From Scedosporium boydii (Eukaryota; Ascomycota; Sordariomycetes; Microascales; Microascaceae), in contig NJFT01000251.1 in assembly GCA_002221725.1 (NCBI GenBank), forward strand, positions 1 to 56,440: a stretch of 56,440 nt of DNA, given 5' to 3'. The number at the start of each line of letters is the position of its first letter. Within the stretch, counting starts at the first letter, position 1. The notes beneath the pieces were generated by a model. That model saw nothing but the letters and a program-made list of their open reading frames with translations, did not search any database and was not told where the DNA came from. This document shows positions 46,501 through 56,440 of the stretch, piece after piece. The position numbers and the translations under genes were made by a program.

Positions 46501-47362
46501 TCAAGAAACCGTACATCACCAGGGATTCGATTTCCGGCTTTGATCAAGATAATGTCGCCAGGAACAATGTCGGTAGCGCTGACCTGGATTCGTTTATTGT
46601 CGCGAATGATATTGCATGACTCGGGGAGCATTTCCGTAATTGACTGCATCACACGAGACGAAGACCAGTCCTGCCAGCCGTTGAAGGCTGCTTGTATGAC
46701 GAAGACGGCGACGAGGACGATTCCCAAGGCAAGGTTCGCGAGCGCTGGAGGATGGCCCAGTGGTTTCCATGAAACAAACACCAGGATGCCACCGACGAAT
46801 AGGATGGATCCGAAGCCCTTGAAAAAGTAGCCCAGGATTTTCCACAGCCACGGGTTGGGAAGCGGCGAGATTTTGTTCTTGCCATGTTTTCGAAGTCGCT
46901 CTTGGGCATCTTGGCTTGATAGGCCCTGGGTAGTATCGACGGTGAGGCGCTTCTGGACATCTTCGGGCGATAACTTGTGCCAGTCGATCGTCTCAAATTC
47001 TACTATTGTTAGAGCCGTCCTATTTGAGAGAATGGGTATCACTGGCTTCACGTACTAAAAACGGTGGCGTCTTTTGCCTTGGCCAAGCCGCGACGTTCAT
47101 TTCTCTGCGCTTCTTCAATGTCAAGCGATCTAACTCGTGTTAGGTTGAGAATATCTAGGGCACTTGATGTAACGACGACTCACAAGGTGCGGTACTGGAT
47201 CGGGAGAGCCGTGCTTAGATCAATTGACCTCCGGCTACGACTGTCGGAACGCCGTAGGTTCTTGATAACGGTGTCCGTGTCTTCGCCAGGTCGGTTTCCG
47301 CTCACGATCCTGTCGCCCGTTTCCTCATCACGGGTTTTCCAGTGCAAGGAAGTCATGTTCAT
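43532..47362 (-). CDS. P-type cation ATPase, type II (Na+/K+-ATPase-like fungal group)
   Basis: Predicted 1081 aa, ten exons: 47184-47362, 47056-47129, 46460-47002, 46123-46393, 45814-46054, 45331-45725, 44922-45264, 44276-44856, 43889-44206, 43532-43832. The order is complete: cytosolic N-tail, cation-ATPase N-terminal domain (WHKLSPEDVQKRL), actuator domain with VPGDIILIKAGNRIPGD and LTGES, TM4 with AYIPEGLPIAVT, the phosphorylated Asp in CSDKTGTLTK (about residue 430), nucleotide site with TVKGAPD, the hinge TGDGVNDAPAL (about 780), and a C-terminal membrane part with CFTDCAGAIVLAYE...PRDPRK. That last motif resembles the TM6 region of Na+/K+ ATPases rather than PMA1 proton pumps or ENA pumps. 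A plasma- or endomembrane pump moving Na+, K+ or H+ at the cost of ATP is expected; the ion is not readable. All key residues are intact. Confidence 0.92.
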
Positions 47363-49608
47363 TAATAACAAATGCTCAGATAGTTTGTTTGAAGGTCAAA
47401 ATGTGAGGAGTAAGAGGAGATGGTGTCGGGAGAGAACTTGTTGGTGGCTGGCGCCGGTATTTGAGACTGCTCAGGCAGCGAGGATTCGATGAACAACGAC
47501 CTGCTGGATAACTATCCCCAACAACTAGCGACGGAGTGCGTAAGATTGCCATGGATGGACCCAAATTGTAATGGCAAAGTACTCTATCGATTACGTTCCG
47601 GTTATCTAATTCCTTCTTTCGCTTTGGGCGCTATGACTCTCCGGATCGGCTGGTACTGTCAAATTGATTAGTTACGAAGAATCATACAGTCTTTTCCTAC
47701 GACAAGATGTCTCTGAGGAACACACATCTAGACGGAGAGGAGGCCTCCCAGCCACATTCTAACAATGATAAGACAAATAATCACCCATATATCAGACAGA
47801 GTTGCTGATCCAATCAGCAATTAAGCTAACGCAAGGGTGATTCTCTCTGGAAAGCAATAGTTGCAGGCATCTAAAGGGCTAGACGGCGTCATAGATGCTG
47901 TTTTATGTCTCATAATGCGAGGAGCGGTGTATCTCGTTTTGGATGGAGTCAAAAGCGGTGGGGTGGACCACGGGGGGGAATCCCCACGTTACGAAGTAGT
48001 GCTCCCACGGTTCTCTGGAGAATGGATTGGACGTTTCCCTTAGATCTACTCCTCCCCAATCTCCACAAGTCGTGTCTCTGGTTCAAGCCTCTTGTTTCTC
48101 CCCTGGCCAGACTCGCAAGATTCATGCTCCCTTCCCTGTGTCCCCACCCTCCTTTCTTTCTTTCTCTTTTTTGTTTTCCTGTTTATTTTCAGTTTTCCAG
48201 ATGCGCGTCGTCTTTGCGAATGACCTGCGCCCGCTATCGAGACTCTCGCCCTCTTCCTATCAAAAGAAAATCATGATCATGAAGATGATGGTGGTGGTGG
48301 CTGAGCTGATTTATGGATCACGAGAAATTAGCAGTGTCGAATTTACACTCATTTTAAGTGGATGTTTCTGCCGTAAAAGAGATCAAAGCTAGAAGCGGAA
48401 GTCCATTTGCCTTTGCCACGTGTTGAAATGCCTGTTGGCCACAACCAGGGTGGTGAACTTTTGAACCTTTGCTAATGTGTCTGTCGCCCATGCCAGGAGG
48501 CTAGCCGAGACTAGACAATATCTCGGGGGAGAGTCCGGAGGAGACACGACATGCAGCATTCGGTGACATCGCTCCTGGCAGCTTTGTGCTCTCGGGTACT
48601 GCACTGACGTCATATGCAAACAACTTCAATGCTGCTCAATTGCTCATCAGCTGGTAATTCGGCTAAGGAGAGCCTCCGCTGAGCAGGACATGCTATCTGT
48701 TCGAAACGTTGAGTCTGACTGCTCCCAAAAATCCCTCATTTTCAGGACATTGCATCTCGAAAATCCGAGATGGCAATTTACCTGTTGCGAATGTCTTTGA
48801 TGGGCTCACGTGGAGGTATTGCTTAGCCGCCTGCCCCAGTCCAAGGTGACAAGTCGTGGAACCTGAACGGGATGTTTTAACTTACCTGCATTGCATTAGC
48901 GCAGCGCCCAGGGCGCGCCCTGTGGCATGTGTGGCATCTGCTTTCACATTCAGGATACAGCTACCCCGGATTGTTCATCGAGAACACCCCCCGGTTGTGC
49001 TTCGCAACCCACAGGTACAACCCCCAAGTATTAGACTCGGCAATCCAAACAGGGCGGTGATGTGACTGCAAGACGTAATGAATACTGCAGTAAATGGTGG
49101 CTGTGCTCTTGTGGAACCGCAATATCAAGTGAGGGATATTTGATCCCTCCTCAAACTTGCCAGATCGAGCCACTCGCAGTTACGACCAGAAGACCCCAAC
49201 TTCGGCATTCTCAGGCTGCCTCCTCGCTTCCCCAGCAGCCCCAAATTTCTGTCGCACCCCCTCCTGGTTCCACTTTAGCAATAGCTCAATCCGAGGCAAT
49301 CGCGTAGCCGAAAGTGCCTCGTGCAAAATGTATTCCCTTCCTGGCCGAGCGGATGCCCCTTTACAAGTCTCGTGCCCCAGGGGAATCATCAAGAGTAGGG
49401 AGTACGAATGGCGGTAAAACTGCGTCAGGAACGTGCTGGAATCGTCTGTTTGATTGCATATGTTGCTCGATGCCGTAGTCCTTCTGTTAGAGAGAGGAGG
49501 GAAAGCTGGACACGTAAAGCTTTTTCCCATTTCCTTTTCTCTCAGACGGCCGAAGGCAGCCAACTTGGTGTTTGACTTTAAAGTCTTCTCATCTTCTGTA
49601 GCTAAGAT
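47363..49608. other. gene-free stretch
   Basis: 2.2 kb with no convincing exon on either strand. Pyrimidine-rich around 48130-48200 (ctttctttctctttttt); a GATGATGGTGGTGG run at about 48283-48298. Confidence 0.5.
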
Positions 49609-49848
49609 ATGGCTAGTGTTCCGGAAGTGTCCTCAGAAATTAGCACGTCCGCAAAATATGGCCTCTTATCCATTGCCCTGCTTATTGTTTTCGGCATTGC
49701 AGCCCGTTTCATCCACCGATACTCGCTCGTTCGGAAAACGCGTGAAATGGTCCATTCACGCCTCCGACAATATAAGATACCAGCGGCCTCAAGGAGTGAA
49801 GGGGTACGCAGCATTCTGATCACCGAATATCTGGGGAGGAGGGTCTAA
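49609..49848 (+). CDS. Possible small membrane protein
   Basis: An ATG-started frame of 79 aa follows a pyrimidine-rich leader. It has a short polar start, one hydrophobic helix (YGLLSIALLIVFGIAARFI, about residues 17-35) and then a basic, Arg-rich segment (HRYSLVRKTREMVHSRLRQ). This is a signal-anchor layout. I do not recognise the family. It could be a real small protein, the N-terminal exon of a longer gene whose remainder is lost, or chance. No intron signals extend it convincingly. Confidence 0.3.
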   Translation: MASVPEVSSEISTSAKYGLLSIALLIVFGIAARFIHRYSLVRKTREMVHSRLRQYKIPAASRSEGVRSILITEYLGRRV

Positions 49849-51296
49849 AATGGCAAGGCCCTCTGCGATTCTAATAAGCTACTAATGATATCAAGTTGCT
49901 CTCAAATTAAGACCACTGTCACTGGCAGGAGAGACTCGCCGCTCCGGTTAGAGTCGTTGCCCAATTCGAATCTCCCGAGAAGACCGCCTTTAGCTCGAGA
50001 ATCGAGTATATATCGGGATAGGAGACTGTCTCAAGCTACTACATTGAACGGATAGTTATGGACGTAAGGAGGCATTGAGGTTTTGGTGCGTTTGTTTGTC
50101 TGTTTGTTTTGGAGAGTGGCGCAGGGCGGTTGTGGAGGGTGATAGGTTCGAGGGACCACGAATGTCAAAAGAATGCGACTTGGGCCATTTGAATATTTGA
50201 TATCCAGTGGGTGATGCCTCATACCCCGAGAGAGATTGAAACAATGGGAGTAGGAAATGCTGGTATGACGACATGCGCTCCCGAGCTAACATGCCTTCCA
50301 TGGACGCATTATCTCTTCCCCCTCAGGAGCATCTTTCATTTCGACCACAAGGCTACGTTGTTTCTCGTCAGTTAATAGATATCCTCACCTAGATCCCCAT
50401 TGCCTTGTGACCTGGGGATAAATCTGCCCTCTGAGACGGAATTTTATTGCACGCTGAGCTAGGTCCTAGTATTCCTTTCGATATTATTCCCTCTCAAAAT
50501 TAAGTTAAACTCCCCTACTTAAACATGCTTCCATTTAAATATATTTTATAAATATGCTCGTTTTCGTGCCGTTCTTAATTCATGCTGGCCAACAGTCCCG
50601 GATTGAGGGGAGCTTCCCGAGAAGTTCGGACCTCGACAGGCCACGCTCTTGTTCGGCCAGGTGTACTAGTCCATCCTGCCTTCTACAGAACACCCTGGTT
50701 GAAGACCAGGCCATGCCATAACGCGATCGCGTAACGCGAAGATAGTGTGATGCTGGGAATCAGGGTCTTTCCCCCGACCTTTTGGTCATAGCTCGGGCGA
50801 AGTTCAACCCACAGTTTACATATGTTGGGCCTCCATTCAATCCAGCCCTACTTCCAAGCAGCAGCCTTCATATTCTGGCACCATTGTCCTCTCCCCTTGC
50901 TGCTGTCCCACCACACCCGCCGCCCGAAAATACCAAGCCATGTCTCATCCTCCCTGCACAGAGCCTGATCTGGTGTTCTCCCTTTTGAAACGAGGCGAAC
51001 AATGCTTGGCGTTCACTGTCACTGGTCAAGACCCTGGATATACTGTTATAATCTAGTAATCAAAGAGAAATGGAAAAACAGCGAAGGCAAGTCGCATTGG
51101 GACGCCCTGCGTCGAGAGGGGCAGAGAACCTGATTTTATTTGTACACAGAATTATTATCGGTCCACTTGCGAGGGAGAGAACTTTAAAGCGTGGATAACA
51201 TTCAACACAGAACTTACCGAGGACGATACCATAAACAACTTTACTCACTAGATCACCAAACTCGTGTTGTATAGAGCGCCCAATATCGTCCCAGAC
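49849..51296. other. gene-free stretch
   Basis: 1.4 kb upstream of the CorA-like gene; an A/T-rich section lies near 50505-50580. No exon recognised. Confidence 0.5.
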
Positions 51297-53717
51297 ATGA
51301 CTGTCATTCATTTTGAACCTTCCCAGCCGAGGAGCATTGATCGCTGCTCCTCAGGAGACGCCATCGGTGGTGTCTCAGCCGGGTCGGCGCCCTTGGCTGA
51401 CGCCACCGAAACTGCAAAACCGTGTCGTATCCTTCCTTCACAGCTACATAAAATGGCAAGGGAAGGGTTAATTGAGAGGCCCCGAGACCATATCCTCATT
51501 CCAACGCCTCACATTTTGTCTAGCTTTTCTCCACCAGAGTCCAAGGACATTCCCGACAAGCAGAAGGCCGAATTTGAAAAAGAGCGGCGAAAGGCCAGGA
51601 AAGTCATAGAAGCGCTCAAAAGCCTCCAGGCAAAGTCGAAGCCATGGACGCGCATATGCCGTGAGAAGGCGGGTTGATACTGACGCACCACTGGCCTAGG
51701 CTCCGGACTATGAAGGAAGCAGACCTCGAGCCAAATATCGAACTGGACAACCACGCTGATATGGAGGAAGCGAGATTGTATTGGAAACCTTCCGAGATGG
51801 ATATTCTAAGGGCTCGTCGATTCTACTTTCCGGAACGAGATGCGATTGAAATGCAGATCTGCGACTACTACGAGAATAGTGGCAAGCTGGAAAAACGCCC
51901 GTTGCGGGATTTTGAGGATGGTAAGTATCCCAATACATTGCTGAATTCGGGCGGGGATGCTAGGGGGCGGCTTCTGGTGGTCAGGTCGGGGCCCGGCGGG
52001 GTTGCCGTTCGTTGGATGTAAGTACTCTTCACGGAGGATAGGATTCCATCATACATGAACCCTTACAGGGTAATAGACATATACCAGTCGGCGTTGGATT
52101 ACTTCAGTCGGTAAGTGGGTGATCCGATCGATGTTATTGTCCGTCCAGTGCCCGTCAACCTAACAACCCTTGACGCCAGACCCTGGAGGAACTTTTTAAC
52201 TACGAAGGCACTCGGGAAATGGGGCTACCATTCAAGAACTGCGGATATCCTGGTTTTCCATTCGTCTCTAATATCCACACTCTCGCATTCTACAATCGAG
52301 AATTTTACAACGAGCAACGGGAAGCGTGGAATGTTCTCTCCAAGGAGGCGAGTGATAACAGCGACTCGGCCAGTTCGGTCGGTACGATTAATGGACTCAG
52401 CGACCTCGTGAAGGATGACCTAGGTTGGAGGTCACGATATCGTGTGCGCGATCTTAATTTTGGGGAAATGACCAAAGCAGACTTTCCCTACATTCTAAGC
52501 CATCGCTCCGCTGGTGACCTCAACCCCAGAAACGAAAAGCTCCCGAAAAAAATCCCTGCCGCTGACGAAAATATGATCTCGACAATTTCCGAATTCGAAG
52601 GTTCTGTTCTGATGATAACCCACCTCCGAGTCTTCCACCGTTCAGACGGCTTCTTGTTGACATTTTCACCCAACCCGGGAGTCGACTATTTAGGCTGTCA
52701 TTTCAAGAACTCCATGCATCCAGCGAGCAATATATTGGACGACCCTCACGCCTCTGCCATAGCTCACACTGCGGCGACCTTTCTAGACTCCGGCACCCAG
52801 AGATGGCATCGCAAGACGGTTGAGTGGCTGGCGGTCTATCTGCTCACGGAGGTCCTTGCAGCACCGAATAACCACCGCCATGGGTGTAGTATGCTCTCTC
52901 TTCCCAATGCATATCATTTGATAGCAATAGATTTGGTACGTCTAAAGCGGAGTCATAAAATGCCCTAATGATGCCGACTCCGCTTTGTTATCAGGCTTTA
53001 CGTTACGGTGCAAGCTTTAATAGACTTGGATAGGATGATGAACGGAGACGGAGACAGAAACGGAGAAAGTCAAGGAAAAAAGCGGATTTCGATTCTGCCA
53101 GTCTAGTTGACAAATACGATGAATACCTTCCAGAGCTCGAAAACATTCAGTCGATCAATCAAGCCAAGATCGACTTCCTCCACGAATTGGAAAAGGACGT
53201 GGAGAAGATGGAAGAAATATACAAGGCTCGAGGCTTCGAAGAGTGTAACGACAAGGAGGTAGATTCTATGCCGGAGCGAGTTGGATGGGCGTTGAGGGCA
53301 GTCAAAGCCACTCAAAAGGAGATCGACATACTCGTTGGTCTTTCAAAGACGGCGTTTGATAGAGTAGGTCGGACAAAACTCGACCTCCCGTGAGAAAGAC
53401 GGCGATGTCTGACGTTGACACGCTAGGAACACCGACGATACACTGCTGAGCACAATGATTCTACAAAGAAAGCTGGAGATCAGGGCAATGCCATCTTAAT
53501 TTTCACTGTCGTGACTGTGGTGTTTCTGCCCTTGTCCTTCTTTACTTCATACTTTGGGATGAATCTCAGCGATATTGCCAACACTGAGAAGGACCAGAAA
53601 TTCTTCTGGAGGACGTGCGGCGTAGCGGGACTCATCACAGTAATTGTGGTCATCATCTACGCGTTTAGTGCCGCGGTGTGGCAGACGTTGCCTTCTTCCG
53701 ACGACGAGGACGGTTGA
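51297..53717 (+). CDS. CorA-like Mg2+ transporter
   Basis: Predicted 689 aa, six exons: 51297-51660, 51723-52017, 52077-52110 (34 nt), 52180-52935, 53034-53363, 53427-53717. A long cytosolic N-part contains MDILRARRFYFPERDAIEMQICDYY and, after splicing, VRWIHIPVG. A coiled helical segment follows (NQAKIDFLHELEKDVEKMEE). The two C-terminal transmembrane helices carry IFTVVTVVFLPLSFFTSYFG with the ion-selecting GMN signature (FGMNLSDI), then a second helix ITVIVVIIYAFSAAVW and an acidic tail. This places it with fungal CorA-like membrane proteins that move Mg2+ at the plasma membrane. The second exon start (51723) was chosen because it gives a 62-nt intron in phase; the nearer CTAG site at 51699 would shift the frame. 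Related to the relic at 20339. Confidence 0.88.
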
Positions 53718-53958
53718 ACTGGAAGCTGCTAGCGATCTCAAGAACGGGAATGAAATTTGGATTCGAGGACATCAATATCGTTGGCTCGCACTACCTTAGG
53801 AAGTTAGGATGGACAAACCCATGAATAGCAAGGACAGGAGAAAAGGGCGAGATCAGTTCTTTGGTTTCTTTTTTTCTTTTCCTCGCTTTCGCTTCTTAAA
53901 ATTGCACCCGTGGCCCCATATTCCCGCTCTAGCGTTCCTCGCTCATCAAGCAGTCATT
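53718..53958. other. spacer before tRNA gene
   Basis: 3' flank of the CorA-like gene. A T-rich run at 53867-53884 is the only notable feature. Confidence 0.5.
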
Positions 53959-54048
53959 GGTTCGGTGGTGTAGTTGGTTATCACGCTTGTCTAACATCCA
54001 CAAGGTGCTGGACACAAGAGGTCCCCGGATCGAGCCCGGGCCGAATCA
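53959..54048 (+). tRNA. tRNA-Val (anticodon AAC), with intron
   Basis: All arms can be drawn. The acceptor stem GGTTCGG (53959-53965) pairs with CCGAATC (54041-54047), with A as discriminator. The D arm is GTGTAGTTGGTTATCAC. The anticodon stem CTTGT (53986-53990) pairs with ACAAG (54014-54018). The anticodon AAC is at 53993-53995, and a 16-nt intron (53997-54012) follows position 37, as is usual for nuclear tRNA introns. Mature length is 74 nt before CCA. The T stem CCCGG/CCGGG is perfect, but the T loop starts ATCGA instead of TTCGA. Read by Pol III from internal boxes. Confidence 0.93.
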
Positions 54049-54056
54049 TCATTCTC

Positions 54057-54064
54057 TTTTTTTT
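54057..54064 (+). terminator. Pol III T-run terminator of tRNA-Val
   Basis: Eight T residues start nine bases after the tRNA, followed by further T-runs to about 54105. Confidence 0.85.
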
Positions 54065-54913
54065 CTTTCCTTTTTTTCTTTCCTTTTTTTTTCGTCATTT
54101 CTTTTTTTCTCTTCCTGTTTTATTTCTTTTGTTCTTTTTGCCCTTCTTGAGAGTGAAAGGCTTCCTGTCGTGTGAAGGGGCTACCTCGAGTTGAGCTCGG
54201 GTATTTCCCCATTGGCGGAAGCACGAGTTGGGAGTGGCGTCGCCGCAAGTTCTCGTTCAGCCCCGAAGCATGTTCACACTGGGCTGGGCAAAGTTGTCAA
54301 GAGGAGAGAGGAGTCACTCATCATCCTCGGGGGTGGCAAAAGTAAACATCGTGACAAAGGGTACAAAATAAAATGCCAGACTCGAGGATAGAAATATCAA
54401 TCGCATATCCTGCACATGTACAAATTTCTGCATAAAGCCGAAGCAACACATCGTCAAACTCAGAGGAATACGAGGCAGTGGGCAAACGTCCGTCCGCTTC
54501 CCTTCCAGGTCCCAGAAAAAAAGGGGGAAGAGACCCCTGCCCCTGGTCGCCAGCGGGCATGGGAGTGGCTTGGCGAAAACTACCGAGTACGAAGTACATA
54601 GGACCTCGATCGTCCCAAAGAGGAAGTTTTGGAACATCACGTGGACACTCCCTCCGAACATGTTTGCGGAAGGAAGCGGCGGATAACACAATGGCCATAT
54701 TCCTTGAGGGACGAAAGAAGAAATTGCATTTCCTCCTTACGAGTCTTACCTACTTCTCGCGATTATAAATATGGATGCCATCCTCTGGATTTCTTCCCGA
54801 CGACTCTAAGCCTGGTTGCTACCTTCTTCCAAAAAGTACGAGATCAATATCCATATCAGTGTCATCGCATGAAGTGGCACCAGCGTTATCCAGTAAACCT
54901 TACAGATTTGAGC
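54065..54913. other. T-rich tract and upstream region of hydrolase gene
   Basis: Pyrimidine tract of about 80 bp (54065-54145), then sequence without a recognised exon up to the hydrolase start. Confidence 0.5.
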
Positions 54914-56065
54914 ATGTCCCCAGCAGCCGCCGCGCGTTCACTTTCACGAACACTCCCACGAAGTATTATCGCTCCCGATACTGCTCACCGCTTACACGCT
55001 GTCTCTGGAAACCCACAGCGCATCCTAATGCCATCAGCTGTGGCGGCTCCCAAAGCCGTCCCTCTTATCAAGAGGACATATGCGTCGAAAACTCTGCCAT
55101 CATCCAGCAACATAAATACCAGTATCGATATTCCTTGTATCGATATTCCTTCTCCCCACATCCCGCTCCCAGACAATGCCAAAACCATCACTCTCCCGGA
55201 TGGCCGTAAGCTAGGCTACGCGGAATACGGCGACCCCAGAGGGCACCCTTTCCTCTTCGTGCATGGAATCCCAGACTGCCGTCTCGACTGCGCACCCTCG
55301 AAGAAGGATAAAGAAATCGCCATGCGACTCGGTATCCGATGGATTGGTATCGACCGCCCCGGAATAGGACTTTCGACTCCCGATCCTGACAGGACAATTC
55401 TCGGCTGGCCCAAGGACCTCCAACACCTAATCGATCATCTGAAACTGGATAGCTACCATGTCTTTGGGGTCTCAGGAGGCACGTCATACGCACTTGCCTG
55501 TGCCAAGCTGCTACCCAGAGAGAAGCTACGATCTGTGGGCATCATGTGCGGGATGGGCCCACCGGCTTCGGGAACCAAGGGGTTGAGCTTGATCAATCGG
55601 GTGTTTTTGAAAATCTGGCGGCGGTTTCCATCCGTCATGGAAACCTACACCAATCGAGTGATTGTGCCAAAAGCTCAGGACCCCGACCGGTCGAAATTGG
55701 AAGAGGTCTTCAGGAGCCAAGTGAAGTACGCTCCCAAGGGCGATAAGGAATTTTGGGGAAGTGAAGAGACTATACAGTTCGTCACGGATATATGGAGAGA
55801 GGTGTACCGGCAGGGGTCGGCGGCCGGTCATACGCAGGAAATTAAGTTGGTGGGCGAGGACTGGGGATTTGAGCTTGAGAGCGTCACACATGGCAACATC
55901 AAGTTTTGGTATGGGACAAAAGATGTGAATACACCGCTTGAGCAGGGCAAGTACATGGCCGACAGGATTCCTGGCGCGACGCTGAAGGTTTATGAGGGGA
56001 GGTCGCATTTTACCGTTGGGGATGATATCGAGGAGATGCTAGCGAGCATGCTCCAGGAATCATAA
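54914..56065 (+). CDS. Alpha/beta hydrolase, probably mitochondrial
   Basis: Single exon, predicted 383 aa from the ATG at 54914 (an in-frame ATG at 54869 would add 15 aa). Residues 1 to about 65 are rich in Arg, Ala and Ser with almost no acid (SPAAAARSLSRTLPRSIIAP), a good mitochondrial targeting signal. The hydrolase core starts at ITLPDGRKLGYAEYGDP. Oxyanion loop HGIPDCR; nucleophile Ser in FGVSGGTSYALA (about residue 186); acid Asp in GTKDVNTP (about 336); His in GRSHFTV (about 364). All three catalytic residues are present. It could be an esterase, lipase-like or epoxide/haloalkane-type enzyme; the substrate is unknown. No link to its neighbours is evident. Confidence 0.88.
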   Translation: MSPAAAARSLSRTLPRSIIAPDTAHRLHAVSGNPQRILMPSAVAAPKAVPLIKRTYASKTLPSSSNINTSIDIPCIDIPSPHIPLPDNAKTITLPDGRKLGYAEYGDPRGHPFLFVHGIPDCRLDCAPSKKDKEIAMRLGIRWIGIDRPGIGLSTPDPDRTILGWPKDLQHLIDHLKLDSYHVFGVSGGTSYALACAKLLPREKLRSVGIMCGMGPPASGTKGLSLINRVFLKIWRRFPSVMETYTNRVIVPKAQDPDRSKLEEVFRSQVKYAPKGDKEFWGSEETIQFVTDIWREVYRQGSAAGHTQEIKLVGEDWGFELESVTHGNIKFWYGTKDVNTPLEQGKYMADRIPGATLKVYEGRSHFTVGDDIEEMLASMLQES

Positions 56066-56440
56066 TTCGGCAAGATGTCCTTTAGCGTGTCTCTACCAAA
56101 CCTGCCCATAGATACTGTAATACGTTCTGTGACTCTAGACTATAATATAGCCTTGATACTACTCCTAATCTTCCTTGAACGCTTCCGTCGATCTATATTT
56201 ATTTTATTCTTGCGCTTATTATCAGCACACATTCATCAGCCTGATATATCGTATCGAATAATCGAAAATCTAGTATCTAACATGCTAGTTCACTTGCTCC
56301 GCCCTTGAAGAATTGAAAGGAAAGACTGATAAAAAATACAAAGAAAAGGCTAGAAGAAAAAGGAAGAGAAAAAAAGCAAAGAAGGACAAAAAGAGGAAAA
56401 AAAGAAAAAAAAAAAAAAAAGAGAATGGATGATTCGGCCC
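56066..56440. other. 3' flank, A/G-rich end
   Basis: 3' sequence of the hydrolase gene, then a purine-rich low-complexity tract from about 56330 (runs of A with G). No exon seen; the next gene may lie beyond the window. Confidence 0.55.

Noticed and set aside
49180..49563. Minus-strand frame of 127 codons
   Set aside because: No domain and it overlaps the leader of the small plus-strand gene; not supported.
51661..51700. Intron of 39 nt ending at CTAG in the CorA-like gene
   Set aside because: Too short and it shifts the frame; the acceptor at 51721-51722 gives a 62-nt intron in frame.

Overview
This is eukaryotic, filamentous-ascomycete nuclear DNA. Almost every gene is split by short introns (about 50-110 nt) with GT...AG ends and CTAAC/CTGAC-like branch points. 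The protein families are typical of molds: Zn2Cys6 regulator, flavin Baeyer-Villiger monooxygenase, ACS-type MFS permease, fungal fucose-lectin fold, CorA-like transporter and fungal P-type ATPase. There is also a tRNA-Val gene with a 16-nt intron. The exact species cannot be named from sequence alone; the intron sizes and gene content would fit an Aspergillus/Penicillium-like or related mold. All multi-exon models below were joined by hand, and each spliced length is divisible by three, but none is backed by transcripts.

Left arm (1-4.1 kb): an ankyrin-containing protein with a STAND/NLR-type fungal N-terminal domain. From 4.7 to 22.1 kb lies a compact catabolic-looking cluster: Baeyer-Villiger monooxygenase, a divergently transcribed Zn2Cys6 regulator, an SDR, an ACS-family MFS transporter, a second SDR, a divergent HSL-type esterase, and a TauD-like dioxygenase. 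The enzymes form a coherent order: ketone to ester (monooxygenase), ester to alcohol plus acid (esterase), alcohol/carbonyl steps (SDRs), with uptake and a local regulator. CCGCGG sites sit in several of its promoters. A CorA-like transporter relic lies inside the cluster.

Middle (24-33 kb): a secreted GH43 glycosidase with a duplicated start region, a single-span surface protein, a Nudix hydrolase, and a V8/trypsin-like serine protease, separated by long gene-free stretches with tandem and dispersed repeats.

34-42 kb is the most unusual block. Two von Willebrand A (MIDAS) proteins, one fused to ankyrin repeats and an acidic tail, flank two fucose-lectin-like beta-propeller proteins. This four-gene island has no obvious metabolic logic and is the best candidate for an undescribed system. 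Directly after it is a broken cytochrome P450 whose heme Cys position reads Tyr.

Right arm (43.5-56.4 kb): a large type II P-type cation ATPase, a possible small membrane protein, a CorA-like Mg2+ transporter, the tRNA-Val, and a probably mitochondrial alpha/beta hydrolase.
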